Positions 58,143-64,000 of a stretch of 64,000 nt of DNA are shown here, piece after piece; positions within the stretch are counted from its first letter, which is position 1, and each line of letters opens with the position of its first letter. A program made the position numbers and the translations under genes. Source of the stretch: Amnibacterium setariae (GTDB taxonomy: Bacteria; Actinomycetota; Actinomycetes; Actinomycetales; Microbacteriaceae); assembly GCF_003581425.1 (NCBI RefSeq), contig NZ_QXTG01000001.1:930001-994000 (forward strand), given 5' to 3'. The notes under the pieces are model-generated. The model searched no databases. It was not told the DNA's origin and saw nothing but the letters and a program-made list of their open reading frames with translations.

Positions 58143-58925
58143 ATGACCGACACCGCCGCAGAAGCCGCCTACGCCGTCTACCCGAGCCTCGCCGGCCGGA
58201 CCGCCTTCGTCTCCGGGGGCGCGTCCGGCCTCGGCGCGGAGTTCGTGGAGCAGCTCGCCGCCCAGGGGGCGCGGGTCGGCTTCGTGGACGTCGACGAGGA
58301 GCGGGGGCGCGCGCTCGAGCGGCGGCTCTCGGACGCCGGGCGGACCGTGCGGTTCCTGCCCTGCGACGTGCGGGACGTGCCGGCGCTGCAGGCGGCGATC
58401 CGGGAGGTCGCGGCGGCGCTCGGTCCCGTCCGGGTGCTCGTGAACAACGCCGCGAACGACCACCGCGACAGGGTCGCCGACATGGACGAGGCCCTGTGGG
58501 ACGACCGCATCGCCGTCAACGTGCGGCACCACTTCTTCGCGACGCAGGCGGCGGCGGAAGGCATGCGCGACGCCGGCGGCGGATCGGTGATCAACCTCGG
58601 GTCGATCAGCGCGCACATCGACCTGATGGACCTGCCGGGCTACATCACGGCGAAGGCCGGGGTGGAGGGCCTGACGCGGACGCTCGCCCGCGAGTACGGC
58701 CCCTGGGCGATCCGGGTGAACTGCATCATCCCGGGCTGGATCATGACGGAGAAGCAGCTCACCGAGTGGGTCACGCCCGAGGCGGAGGAGTCGATCGCCC
58801 GGAACCAGTGCCTGCCGCAGAAGCTCTACCCGGACGACGTCGCCCGCATGCTGCTCTGGCTCGCGGCGGACGACTCCCGCTCCTGCACCGCGCAGCGCTG
58901 GATCGTCGACGGCGGCTGGATGTAG
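58143..58925 (+). CDS. Short-chain dehydrogenase, D-xylose/sugar 1-dehydrogenase-like
   Basis: Classical SDR of 260 residues. GGASGLG cofactor turn, VLVNNAAND, the catalytic S154 of LGSISAH and Y167/K171 of YITAKAG are intact. The whole sequence follows the Caulobacter crescentus xylose dehydrogenase closely as I recall it: YPSL-G at the start, NxNDxR-like ANDHRDRVADM, GGGSVINLGSIS, and the C-terminal QCL...DDVARMLLWLAADDSRSCTAQRWIVDGGW. The reaction would be NAD-dependent oxidation of xylose or another pentose to the lactone, the first step of the Weimberg route. It ends the plus-strand operon; a family 3 repeat follows 17 bases later. Confidence 0.88.
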   Translation: MTDTAAEAAYAVYPSLAGRTAFVSGGASGLGAEFVEQLAAQGARVGFVDVDEERGRALERRLSDAGRTVRFLPCDVRDVPALQAAIREVAAALGPVRVLVNNAANDHRDRVADMDEALWDDRIAVNVRHHFFATQAAAEGMRDAGGGSVINLGSISAHIDLMDLPGYITAKAGVEGLTRTLAREYGPWAIRVNCIIPGWIMTEKQLTEWVTPEAEESIARNQCLPQKLYPDDVARMLLWLAADDSRSCTAQRWIVDGGWM

Positions 58926-58941
58926 CCCCGCCCCGGGCTCC

Positions 58942-59046
58942 TTCGCGGATCCGCATTTCCTTCGCGGATCCGCAGTTCCTTCGCGACACGCCGATGCCGT
59001 CGGGTCAGGACGCGGCGTGTCGGCGAGTTCTTGCGGATCCGCGAAG
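58942..59046. repeat. Structured dispersed repeat, family 3, copy 2 (inverted)
   Basis: Reverse orientation relative to the copies at 31325 and 60018, with GATCCGCATTTCC then GATCCGCAGTTCC then CGACACGCCG and its partner CGGCGTGTCG. It overlaps the 3' end of the minus-strand AbiEi-like gene, providing its last dozen codons and stop. Confidence 0.85.
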
Positions 59047-59937
59047 CCAGACCCGGCGGATCGTCTCCACGACCCACTCGGTCTCCCGGACGGCCTGGTT
59101 CTGCGTGAAGCGGAGGGGGTGCTGGCCGAACTGCGCGACGGTCGCGTCCCGCACCCGGTCCCGCTCGACCGCGTCCCGACCGGCGTGCGTCTCCATGCCG
59201 TCGATCTCGACCGGGAGCCAGCCGTCGACCAGGCCGTCCGTCCGGTAGCCACTCGTGAGGCGCGGGTTCGGGACGAAGGGGACCCCCGCGTCCTCGGCGG
59301 CGAGCCGCACCATCGTCTCCCCGGAGGTCTCGGACCGCGGATCGCTGCGGTCGACGGCCGAGCGCAGGTGCTCGGGGAGCAGCGACCGGAGCCGCGACAG
59401 GTCGGAGTCGGGCAGCAGCGGCTCGCGCCGCGCGGGGCATCGCGCGGAGTCGATCGCGGCGACGAGCCACCGCCACTCGACGCAGGCGGCGAGCTGCAGG
59501 ATCGCGTCGACGGGAGAGACGCGCCAGCCCCGGATCGGGTCGGTCCGACGCTCCCAGTGCCATCGGACGTCGGGCTGCGAGGACGCCCACGCCCGGCGGC
59601 TGGCGTCGTCCGAGCGGCGGAGGCGCGTCGTGCCGGGCTCGATCGCGACCTCGAGCCGATGGTCGGGGTGCTCCGGGACCGCGATGCCCCACGACGCGGC
59701 GGCGCTGACGCAGCCGAGGACGCCGCCGACCCGGACCGCCTCCACGCCGGCCGCCGGGGTCGCCGGATCGACGTACCAGCCGATGCGCGGGCGGAGGAGC
59801 ACGCCGAGGTGCCGGAGCCGCGCCACCTCGGTGCGGGCGAGGCCCGCCTCGAGGAACCGCTGCAGGTGGGCGACGCCGTCGTGCGCCGCGAGCACGGCGC
59901 GGGCGGCCCGGAGGAGCGGCGCGAGGTCGGTGGTCAC
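59005..59937 (-). CDS. AbiEi-like antitoxin-domain protein with C-terminal DUF559/Vsr-like nuclease-fold region
   Basis: A protein of 310 residues. Residues 1-90 form a winged-helix-type AbiEi antitoxin domain (LEAGLARTEVARLRHLGVLLRPRIGWYVDP); residues 210-300 (VRLAAEDAGVPFVPNPRL, LVDGWLPVEIDGMETHAGRDAVERDRVRDATVAQFGQHPLRFT) carry the E-x-D-G...D-R-x-R-D pattern of DUF559/Vsr-fold domains. Such proteins are very common in actinobacteria without a linked AbiEii toxin; none is seen here, so a toxin-antitoxin role is uncertain. The last 11 or so residues (GSARTRRHAAS) are encoded inside a dispersed repeat. The gene sits between inverted repeat copies at 58942 and 60018. Confidence 0.82.
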   Translation of the reverse strand: MTTDLAPLLRAARAVLAAHDGVAHLQRFLEAGLARTEVARLRHLGVLLRPRIGWYVDPATPAAGVEAVRVGGVLGCVSAAASWGIAVPEHPDHRLEVAIEPGTTRLRRSDDASRRAWASSQPDVRWHWERRTDPIRGWRVSPVDAILQLAACVEWRWLVAAIDSARCPARREPLLPDSDLSRLRSLLPEHLRSAVDRSDPRSETSGETMVRLAAEDAGVPFVPNPRLTSGYRTDGLVDGWLPVEIDGMETHAGRDAVERDRVRDATVAQFGQHPLRFTQNQAVRETEWVVETIRRVWLRGSARTRRHAAS

Positions 59938-60017
59938 GGCCGAGCAGCATCCGCGGGTCGAGCCCGTCGCGCACCTCCACCGCGTGGGGAGGGAGCGATC
60001 GCGGGCTCGGCGATGAC

Positions 60018-60117
60018 GCGGATCCGCAGAAATCGGCCGACACGCCGTCCCGAGCGGTGCTCGGAGCGGCGTGTCGGCCGAGAACTGCGGATCCGCGGAG
60101 GAAGTGCGGATCCGCGA
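60018..60117. repeat. Structured dispersed repeat, family 3, copy 3
   Basis: GATCCGCAGAAATCGG, then a perfect stem CGGCCGACACGCCG (60034-60047) / CGGCGTGTCGGCCG (60067-60080), then TGCGGATCCGCGGAGGAAG and TGCGGATCCGCG. Same orientation as copy 1 (31325), opposite to copy 2. In the 189-base divergent gap between the AbiEi-like gene and the ALDH 3' end. Confidence 0.88.
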
Positions 60118-60126
60118 ACGTGCGGG

Positions 60127-61578
60127 TCAGGGGTGCTGGACGCCGTCCACGCGCTGCGGGACGCGCCACGGGTTCGCGTCCTGGAGGGGCTCCGGCAGCA
60201 GCGCCTCGGGGAGGTCCTGGTAGGCCACGGGGCGGAGGAAGCGCTCGATCGCCGCGGTGCCGACGCTCGTCGTGCCGACGGCGGTCGTCGCCGGGTAGGG
60301 GCCGCCGTGCTGCTGCGCGTACGTCACCGAGACGCCCGTCGGCCAGCCGCCCCAGAGCACGCGACCCGCGCGCTCGGTCAGCACCTCGAGCAGTGCCGGC
60401 ACGACCTGGTCGTCCGGCTCGCCCTGCACGGTCGCGGTCAGCTGCCCCTCGAGCACCCGAGCGGCAGCGAGGAGCTCCTCGTCGTCCCGGTACTCGACCA
60501 CGAGCGCGGCGGGGCCGAAGACCTCGGCGGTCAGGGGTCGCGGGTCCGCGAGGACCTCGGCGGCGCTCGTGCGCAGCAGCACGGGTGCCGGGTCGTCCGC
60601 CGGGTCGACCGTGCCCTCGAGCACCTCCACGACCTCGTGCGACGCGAGCGTCCTCAGCGCGGACTCGTACCCGGAGCGGATCCGGTCGTTCAGCATCGGC
60701 GCGCCGGCGACCTCGCGGAGGCGCTCGGCGACGAGGCCGGGCACGGGGGAGTCGGCCGGCACGAACAGCAGGCCGGGCTTGGTGCAGAACTGGCCGACGC
60801 CGAGCGACATCGAGCCGGCGAAGCCCGCCGCGATCTCCTCGCCCCGCGCGGCGACGGCCGCCGCCGTCACGAACGCCGGGTTCGTGCTGCCGAGCTCGCC
60901 GTAGAACGGGATCGGCACCTCGCGGCCGCTCGCCAGGTCGAACAGCGCGCGGCCGCCGCGCAGCGAGCCCGTGAAGGCGCCCGCCGCGACCCGCGGGTCC
61001 TGGATGAGGGCGCGGCCGGTCTCCTGGCCCTCCACGACGGCGAAGATCCCGGAGGGGGCGCCCGCGCCCTCGAGGGCCGCGACGAGCACCGCCGCGGTCG
61101 CGCGGGACAGCTCCGGGTGCCCCGGGTGCGCGACGAGCACGACCGGGCAGCCGGCGGCGAGGGCGGAGGCGGTGTCGCCGCCCGCGACCGAGAACGCGAA
61201 CGGGAAGTTGCTCGCGGCCCACACCGCGACGGGGCCGAGCGGCACGAGCACGCGCCGGAGGTCCGGCCGCGGGCCCATGCCCCAGTCGGGGTCGGCGTGG
61301 TCGACCACGGCGTGGAGGTAGGCGCCCGCGTCGACCTCGTCGGCGAAGAGCCGCAGCTGGAACGTGGTCCGCTTCAGCTCGCCGGTGAGGCGCGGCAGCG
61401 GCAGCCGGCTCTCCTGGCGCGCGAGCGGCAGGAGGCGGTCGGCGGCGCCGTCGAGCGCGTCCGCGGCGGCGCGCAGCCAGCCCGCGCGCTCGGCCGGCGG
61501 GCGGCCCTTCAGCACCGCGGCCGCGGCGACGGCGTCGTCGAGCAGGCGGTCGAGCTCGTCCGGGGCGGTGTCGGTCAT
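60127..61578 (-). CDS. Aldehyde dehydrogenase, 2-oxoglutarate semialdehyde dehydrogenase type
   Basis: NAD(P)-dependent aldehyde dehydrogenase of 483 residues. The nucleophile C265 in [11 protein letters not shown] and base E228 in [10 protein letters not shown], with the [23 protein letters not shown] cofactor segment, are characteristic of alpha-ketoglutarate semialdehyde dehydrogenases rather than of general ALDHs. This enzyme would give 2-oxoglutarate in the last step of oxidative pentose or hexarate degradation. Its ATG overlaps the FAH-fold gene by four bases, so both are made together: dehydratase then dehydrogenase, exactly the final two steps. Confidence 0.92.
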   Translation of the reverse strand: MTDTAPDELDRLLDDAVAAAAVLKGRPPAERAGWLRAAADALDGAADRLLPLARQESRLPLPRLTGELKRTTFQLRLFADEVDAGAYLHAVVDHADPDWGMGPRPDLRRVLVPLGPVAVWAASNFPFAFSVAGGDTASALAAGCPVVLVAHPGHPELSRATAAVLVAALEGAGAPSGIFAVVEGQETGRALIQDPRVAAGAFTGSLRGGRALFDLASGREVPIPFYGELGSTNPAFVTAAAVAARGEEIAAGFAGSMSLGVGQFCTKPGLLFVPADSPVPGLVAERLREVAGAPMLNDRIRSGYESALRTLASHEVVEVLEGTVDPADDPAPVLLRTSAAEVLADPRPLTAEVFGPAALVVEYRDDEELLAAARVLEGQLTATVQGEPDDQVVPALLEVLTERAGRVLWGGWPTGVSVTYAQQHGGPYPATTAVGTTSVGTAAIERFLRPVAYQDLPEALLPEPLQDANPWRVPQRVDGVQHP

Positions 61579-62456
61579 CGGGCTCCTCCAGCGGCGCGGC
61601 CGCGCAGGTCGGTGCCGACCTCGCGGACGGGGTTCTCCAGCACGCCGACGCGGTCGATCGTCACGCGGACGACGTCGCCGGCGGCGAGCGTGAACGACTC
61701 GGGCGGGACGATGCCCGTGCCGGTCAGCAGCACGGCGCCCGCCGGGAACGGCATCGCGGCGAACAGCCACGCGCCGAGGTCCTCGGCGGTCCGGGTGATC
61801 GTCGAGGTCGACGTCGTGCCCTCGAACGCCGTCGCGCCGTCGCGCTCGATCTCGAGCCGGATGTCGAACGGGCCCTCGACCTCCCAGGCCGGGACGATGG
61901 CGGGGCCGAGCGCGCAGGCGGCCTCGTAGACCTTCGCCTGCGGCAGGTACAGCGGGTTGTCGCCCTCGATGGAGCGGCTCGACATGTCGTTGCCGGGCAC
62001 GTACCCGAAGAGCTCGCCGCGGCTCGTGAAGACCAGGCCGAGCTCGGGCTCCGGCACGTCCCAGTCGGAGTCGACGCGGATGCCGACGGGCTCGCCGGGC
62101 GCGACGACGCGGCCCGCGGGCGCCTTGAAGAACACCTCCGGCCGCTCGGCGACGTACACGCGGTCGTAGATCGACGCCTCCGTCGACTCGGCCATCCGCT
62201 CGTCGCGGCTGCGCTCGTAGGTCACGCCCGCTGCCCAGACCTCCTGCAGGTCGACCGGGGCGGCGACGCCCGTGCCGGCGTCGGTCGGCGTCGCCGCGTC
62301 GAGCCGCGCCCGCGCCTCGTCGAGCGGCAGCGCCAGCAGGTCCGCGAGGCCCCCCTCGATGAGCCGGTCCTCCCCGTCGCGGCGCACGACCCACCGGTCG
62401 CCGTCGGCGGTCAGGACGTGCCGGATCGCGCCCTGGGGCACGTCAGCGGGACTCAC
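61575..62456 (-). CDS. Fumarylacetoacetate hydrolase-family protein, 2-keto-3-deoxy sugar acid dehydratase-like
   Basis: FAH-fold Mg-dependent enzyme of 293 residues. Metal and active-site segments: [44 protein letters not shown] (acidic ligands), [27 protein letters not shown] and [23 protein letters not shown]. In the oxidative pentose pathway a protein of this fold dehydrates 2-keto-3-deoxypentonate to 2-oxoglutarate semialdehyde (XylX/KdaD). GTG 62456 has GGAGG upstream and joins the family start. It overlaps the ALDH gene. Acylpyruvate hydrolase activity is the alternative for this family, but the partner gene argues for the dehydratase. Confidence 0.88.
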   Translation of the reverse strand: MSPADVPQGAIRHVLTADGDRWVVRRDGEDRLIEGGLADLLALPLDEARARLDAATPTDAGTGVAAPVDLQEVWAAGVTYERSRDERMAESTEASIYDRVYVAERPEVFFKAPAGRVVAPGEPVGIRVDSDWDVPEPELGLVFTSRGELFGYVPGNDMSSRSIEGDNPLYLPQAKVYEAACALGPAIVPAWEVEGPFDIRLEIERDGATAFEGTTSTSTITRTAEDLGAWLFAAMPFPAGAVLLTGTGIVPPESFTLAAGDVVRVTIDRVGVLENPVREVGTDLRGRAAGGAR

Positions 62457-62590
62457 GGGGTTCCTCCGATCCGCCCGGCGGCATCGCGCGGGCACCTCAA
62501 GCCTGGCGCATCCTCCCCGAGTGCGCACCCGGTGCCGGGCGGCTCCGGCGCGTCCTTCGAAACCCGATCGAAACCGTTGACAGGGGCTAT

Positions 62591-62605
62591 GGAAAACGTT
62601 TCTCC
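62591..62605 (+). promoter_or_regulatory. AACGTT-core operator-like sequence before the secreted xylanase
   Basis: GGAAAACGTTTCTCC, with an AAACGTTT palindromic core, resembles the half-site GAAAACGTT of the perfect operator at 22087-22104. It lies 82 bases before the xylanase start and nine bases after a TTGACA hexamer (62577-62582) that lacks a convincing -10. Confidence 0.45.
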
Positions 62606-62672
62606 TTCTGGTCAACCGCCGCCGGCGCCGGCCCCGGTCACGATGAAGTCGACCACCGCTAGGAGCACGTCC

Positions 62673-63773
62673 ATGTCCTTCCGCCCACCCCTCGCGCGGC
62701 GCTCCGCCGCCGTCTCCGCCGCCGCGGTGCTCGCCGTCGCCCTCGCAGCAGGAGGCGCGATGAACGCCTCCGCCGCCACCGAGGGCACCGGCCGCACAAC
62801 GCTGCGCGCCCTCGCCCAGCCGACCGGCCTCCGCATCGGCACCGCCATCAACACCGACGAGCTCGGGTCGAACGCCCGCTACGACCGGATCGCCGCGAGG
62901 CAGTTCAGCTCCGTCACGCCCGAGAACGTCATGAAGTGGGACGCGGTCGAGCCGCAGCGGGGGCAGTTCGACTACGCCGACGCCGACGAGCTGATCCGCT
63001 TCGCGAAGAAGAACCACCAGCTCGTCCGCGGCCACACGCTCGTCTGGTACAACCAGCTGCCCCAGTGGCTGGTGGAGCTCGGGCCGAGCCTGACGAAGAA
63101 GCAGGCCACCGCGATCCTGAAGCAGCACGTCATCGACGAGGTGACGCACTTCAAGGGCCGGATCTGGCAGTGGGACGTCGTCAACGAGGCGTTCGAGGAG
63201 GACGGGACGCTGCGCAACAGCCTCTGGCTGCAGAAGATCGGCCCGAGCTACATCGAGAAGGCGTTCCGGTGGGCCCACGAGGCCGACCCGAAGGCGCTCC
63301 TCTTCTACAACGACTACAACATCGAGTACGGCGGCCCGAAGCAGGACGCCGCCTACGCGCTGGTGAAGGGCCTGAAGAAGAAGGGCGTGCCGATCGACGG
63401 CGTCGGCTTCCAGACGCACCTCGACACGCAGTACGGCATCCCGGACCTCGAGACCACGATGAAGAAGTTCGCGAAGCTCGGGCTGAAGACCGCGGAGACC
63501 GAGGTCGACGTGCGCACCACCCTGCCGGTGACCCCGGTCGAGCAGTCGGCGCAGAACGCCGGCTACAGCGAGACGCTGCAGGCCTGCCTGCTGGTCAAGG
63601 CCTGCATCTCGTACACGGTGTGGGGCTTCGGGGACGAGTACTCGTGGATCCCCGGCGTCTTCCCCGGTGAGGGCGCGGCCGACCTCTACGACGAGAACCT
63701 CGTCGCGAAGCCGCAGTACACCGCCCTGCAGACCGTGCTCCGCACGGCGAAGGGCGTTCCGCACCGCCGCTGA
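62673..63773 (+). CDS. Secreted endo-1,4-beta-xylanase, glycoside hydrolase family 10
   Basis: GH10 endo-xylanase of 366 residues with a Sec signal peptide ([27 protein letters not shown]) ending near residue 35, so it acts outside the cell on xylan. The barrel has the acid/base E172 in [14 protein letters not shown] and the nucleophile E277 in [24 protein letters not shown] and [13 protein letters not shown] are standard GH10 blocks. ATG 62673 is chosen because AGGAG lies seven bases upstream; in-frame ATGs at 62589 and 62643 would add a non-conserved lead. No carbohydrate-binding module is attached. It likely supplies the xylo-oligosaccharides for the cytoplasmic GH10 and GH3 enzymes. Confidence 0.95.
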   Translation: MSFRPPLARRSAAVSAAAVLAVALAAGGAMNASAATEGTGRTTLRALAQPTGLRIGTAINTDELGSNARYDRIAARQFSSVTPENVMKWDAVEPQRGQFDYADADELIRFAKKNHQLVRGHTLVWYNQLPQWLVELGPSLTKKQATAILKQHVIDEVTHFKGRIWQWDVVNEAFEEDGTLRNSLWLQKIGPSYIEKAFRWAHEADPKALLFYNDYNIEYGGPKQDAAYALVKGLKKKGVPIDGVGFQTHLDTQYGIPDLETTMKKFAKLGLKTAETEVDVRTTLPVTPVEQSAQNAGYSETLQACLLVKACISYTVWGFGDEYSWIPGVFPGEGAADLYDENLVAKPQYTALQTVLRTAKGVPHRR

Positions 63774-63809
63774 GCGGCGGCTCGCGCCCCGCGGGCCTCG
63801 GGACCGGCC

Positions 63810-63833
63810 GGTCTCGAGGCCCGCTGCGCTCGG
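63810..63833. repeat. Family 1 repeat, partial copy
   Basis: GGTCTCGAGGCCCGCTGCGC continuing TCGG matches the first two-thirds of the unit at 13566-13600 with one change. Confidence 0.7.
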
Positions 63834-63851
63834 CAGGGGCGGGGCGGAGCT

Positions 63852-63909
63852 GCGCGCTCCAGTCGCAGTTGTCCGGGAGCGCTCCGGCGCAACTGGGACT
63901 GCGGCGCGC
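63852..63909. repeat. Family 2 palindromic repeat, copy 2
   Basis: Begins GCGCGCTCCAGTCGCAGTTG and ends CAACTGGGACTGCGGCGCGC around GGGAGCGCTCC. Same family as 1107-1174, with changes in both arms. Confidence 0.75.
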
Positions 63910-63925
63910 AAGTGTCGTCGTCGGT

Positions 63926-63958
63926 GGTCTCGAGGCGCGCTGCGCTCGCACCTCGACC
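63926..63958. repeat. Family 1 repeat, full copy, with an inverted fragment after it
   Basis: GGTCTCGAGGCGCGCTGCGC continuing CTCGCACCTCGACC. A fragment GAGGTGCGAGCGCAG (63966-63980) in the opposite direction follows eight bases later, so the pair could form a long stem. Confidence 0.8.
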
Positions 63959-64000
63959 GGCGGGGGAGGTGCGAGCGCAGACGGCGTCAGTGGGGTCAGT

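Noticed and set aside
59005-59937. Complete type IV AbiEi/AbiEii toxin-antitoxin system
   Set aside because: No nucleotidyltransferase-type AbiEii gene is adjacent; only the AbiEi-like domain protein is present.
62577-62594. TTGACA with TATGGA as a promoter of the secreted xylanase
   Set aside because: The two hexamers are only six bases apart; 17 bases downstream of TTGACA there is no reasonable -10.
1-64000. CRISPR array
   Set aside because: Repeats present are few, dispersed and palindromic; no regularly spaced direct repeats with spacers were found.
1-64000. tRNA or rRNA genes
   Set aside because: No cloverleaf with a T-loop GTTCRANNC pattern or rRNA stretch was recognised in the intergenic gaps, which are mostly under 200 bases.

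Overview
The window is 64 kb of very GC-rich DNA with strong third-position G/C bias, GTG starts, tight ATGA/GTGA gene overlaps, Tat- or Sec-exported binding lipoproteins, a DUF222-HNH gene and short dispersed palindromes. This points to a chromosome of a high-GC actinobacterium, most likely of the family Microbacteriaceae; that is inference, as no rRNA or marker gene is present. Fifty-three protein genes are supported, almost all for uptake and breakdown of plant-derived oligosaccharides and pentoses. I found no tRNA, rRNA, CRISPR array or complete insertion sequence.

Layout. 1-10.7 kb: the end of an FGGY sugar kinase, then a LacI regulator and a galactoside locus (binding protein, two permeases, GH36 alpha-galactosidase, GH2 beta-galactosidase). 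10.7-13.7 kb: a membrane acyltransferase and a DUF222-HNH endonuclease bracketed by inverted short repeats. 13.7-16.4 kb: xylA-xylB on the minus strand. 16.5-23.1 kb: a beta-glycoside locus (binding protein, two permeases, GH3) divergent from a LacI gene, sharing a perfect 18-bp palindrome. 23.3-26.3 kb: a TIM-barrel isomerase with two Gfo/Idh oxidoreductases. 26.4-35.9 kb, minus strand: LacI, binding protein, two permeases, a GMC oxidoreductase with a fused N-terminal subunit-3 domain, ThuA, another TIM-barrel isomerase and Gfo/Idh; this set resembles 3-keto-glycoside pathways. 36-46 kb: an enolase-superfamily sugar acid dehydratase, TetR, flavin reductase, ROK, aldehyde dehydrogenase, alditol oxidase, aldose 1-epimerase, a cytoplasmic GH10 xylanase and LacI. 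46-51 kb: UPF0303, an aldo/keto reductase, a DUF1080 protein, Gfo/Idh and ROK. 51-59 kb: a fourth CUT1 transporter followed by tautomerase, beta-propeller, NAD-epimerase, aldo/keto reductase and xylose-dehydrogenase-like SDR genes. 59-64 kb: an AbiEi-like gene between inverted repeat copies, a ketoglutarate-semialdehyde-type dehydrogenase, a FAH-fold dehydratase and a secreted GH10 xylanase.

How it fits together (inference). The secreted xylanase would cut xylan outside; CUT1 transporters, none with its own ATPase here, would import oligomers; the cytoplasmic GH10, GH3, GH36 and GH2 enzymes would release sugars. Xylose could then enter the isomerase route (xylA/xylB) or an oxidative, Weimberg-like route (SDR, a dehydratase, FAH-fold dehydratase, semialdehyde dehydrogenase). 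A parallel 3-keto route could handle unusual glycosides. Four LacI, two ROK and one TetR regulators and at least three recurring operator-like motifs suggest several overlapping regulons. The structured dispersed repeats, especially the roughly 100-bp three-copy family with compensatory stem changes, are the least explained elements.
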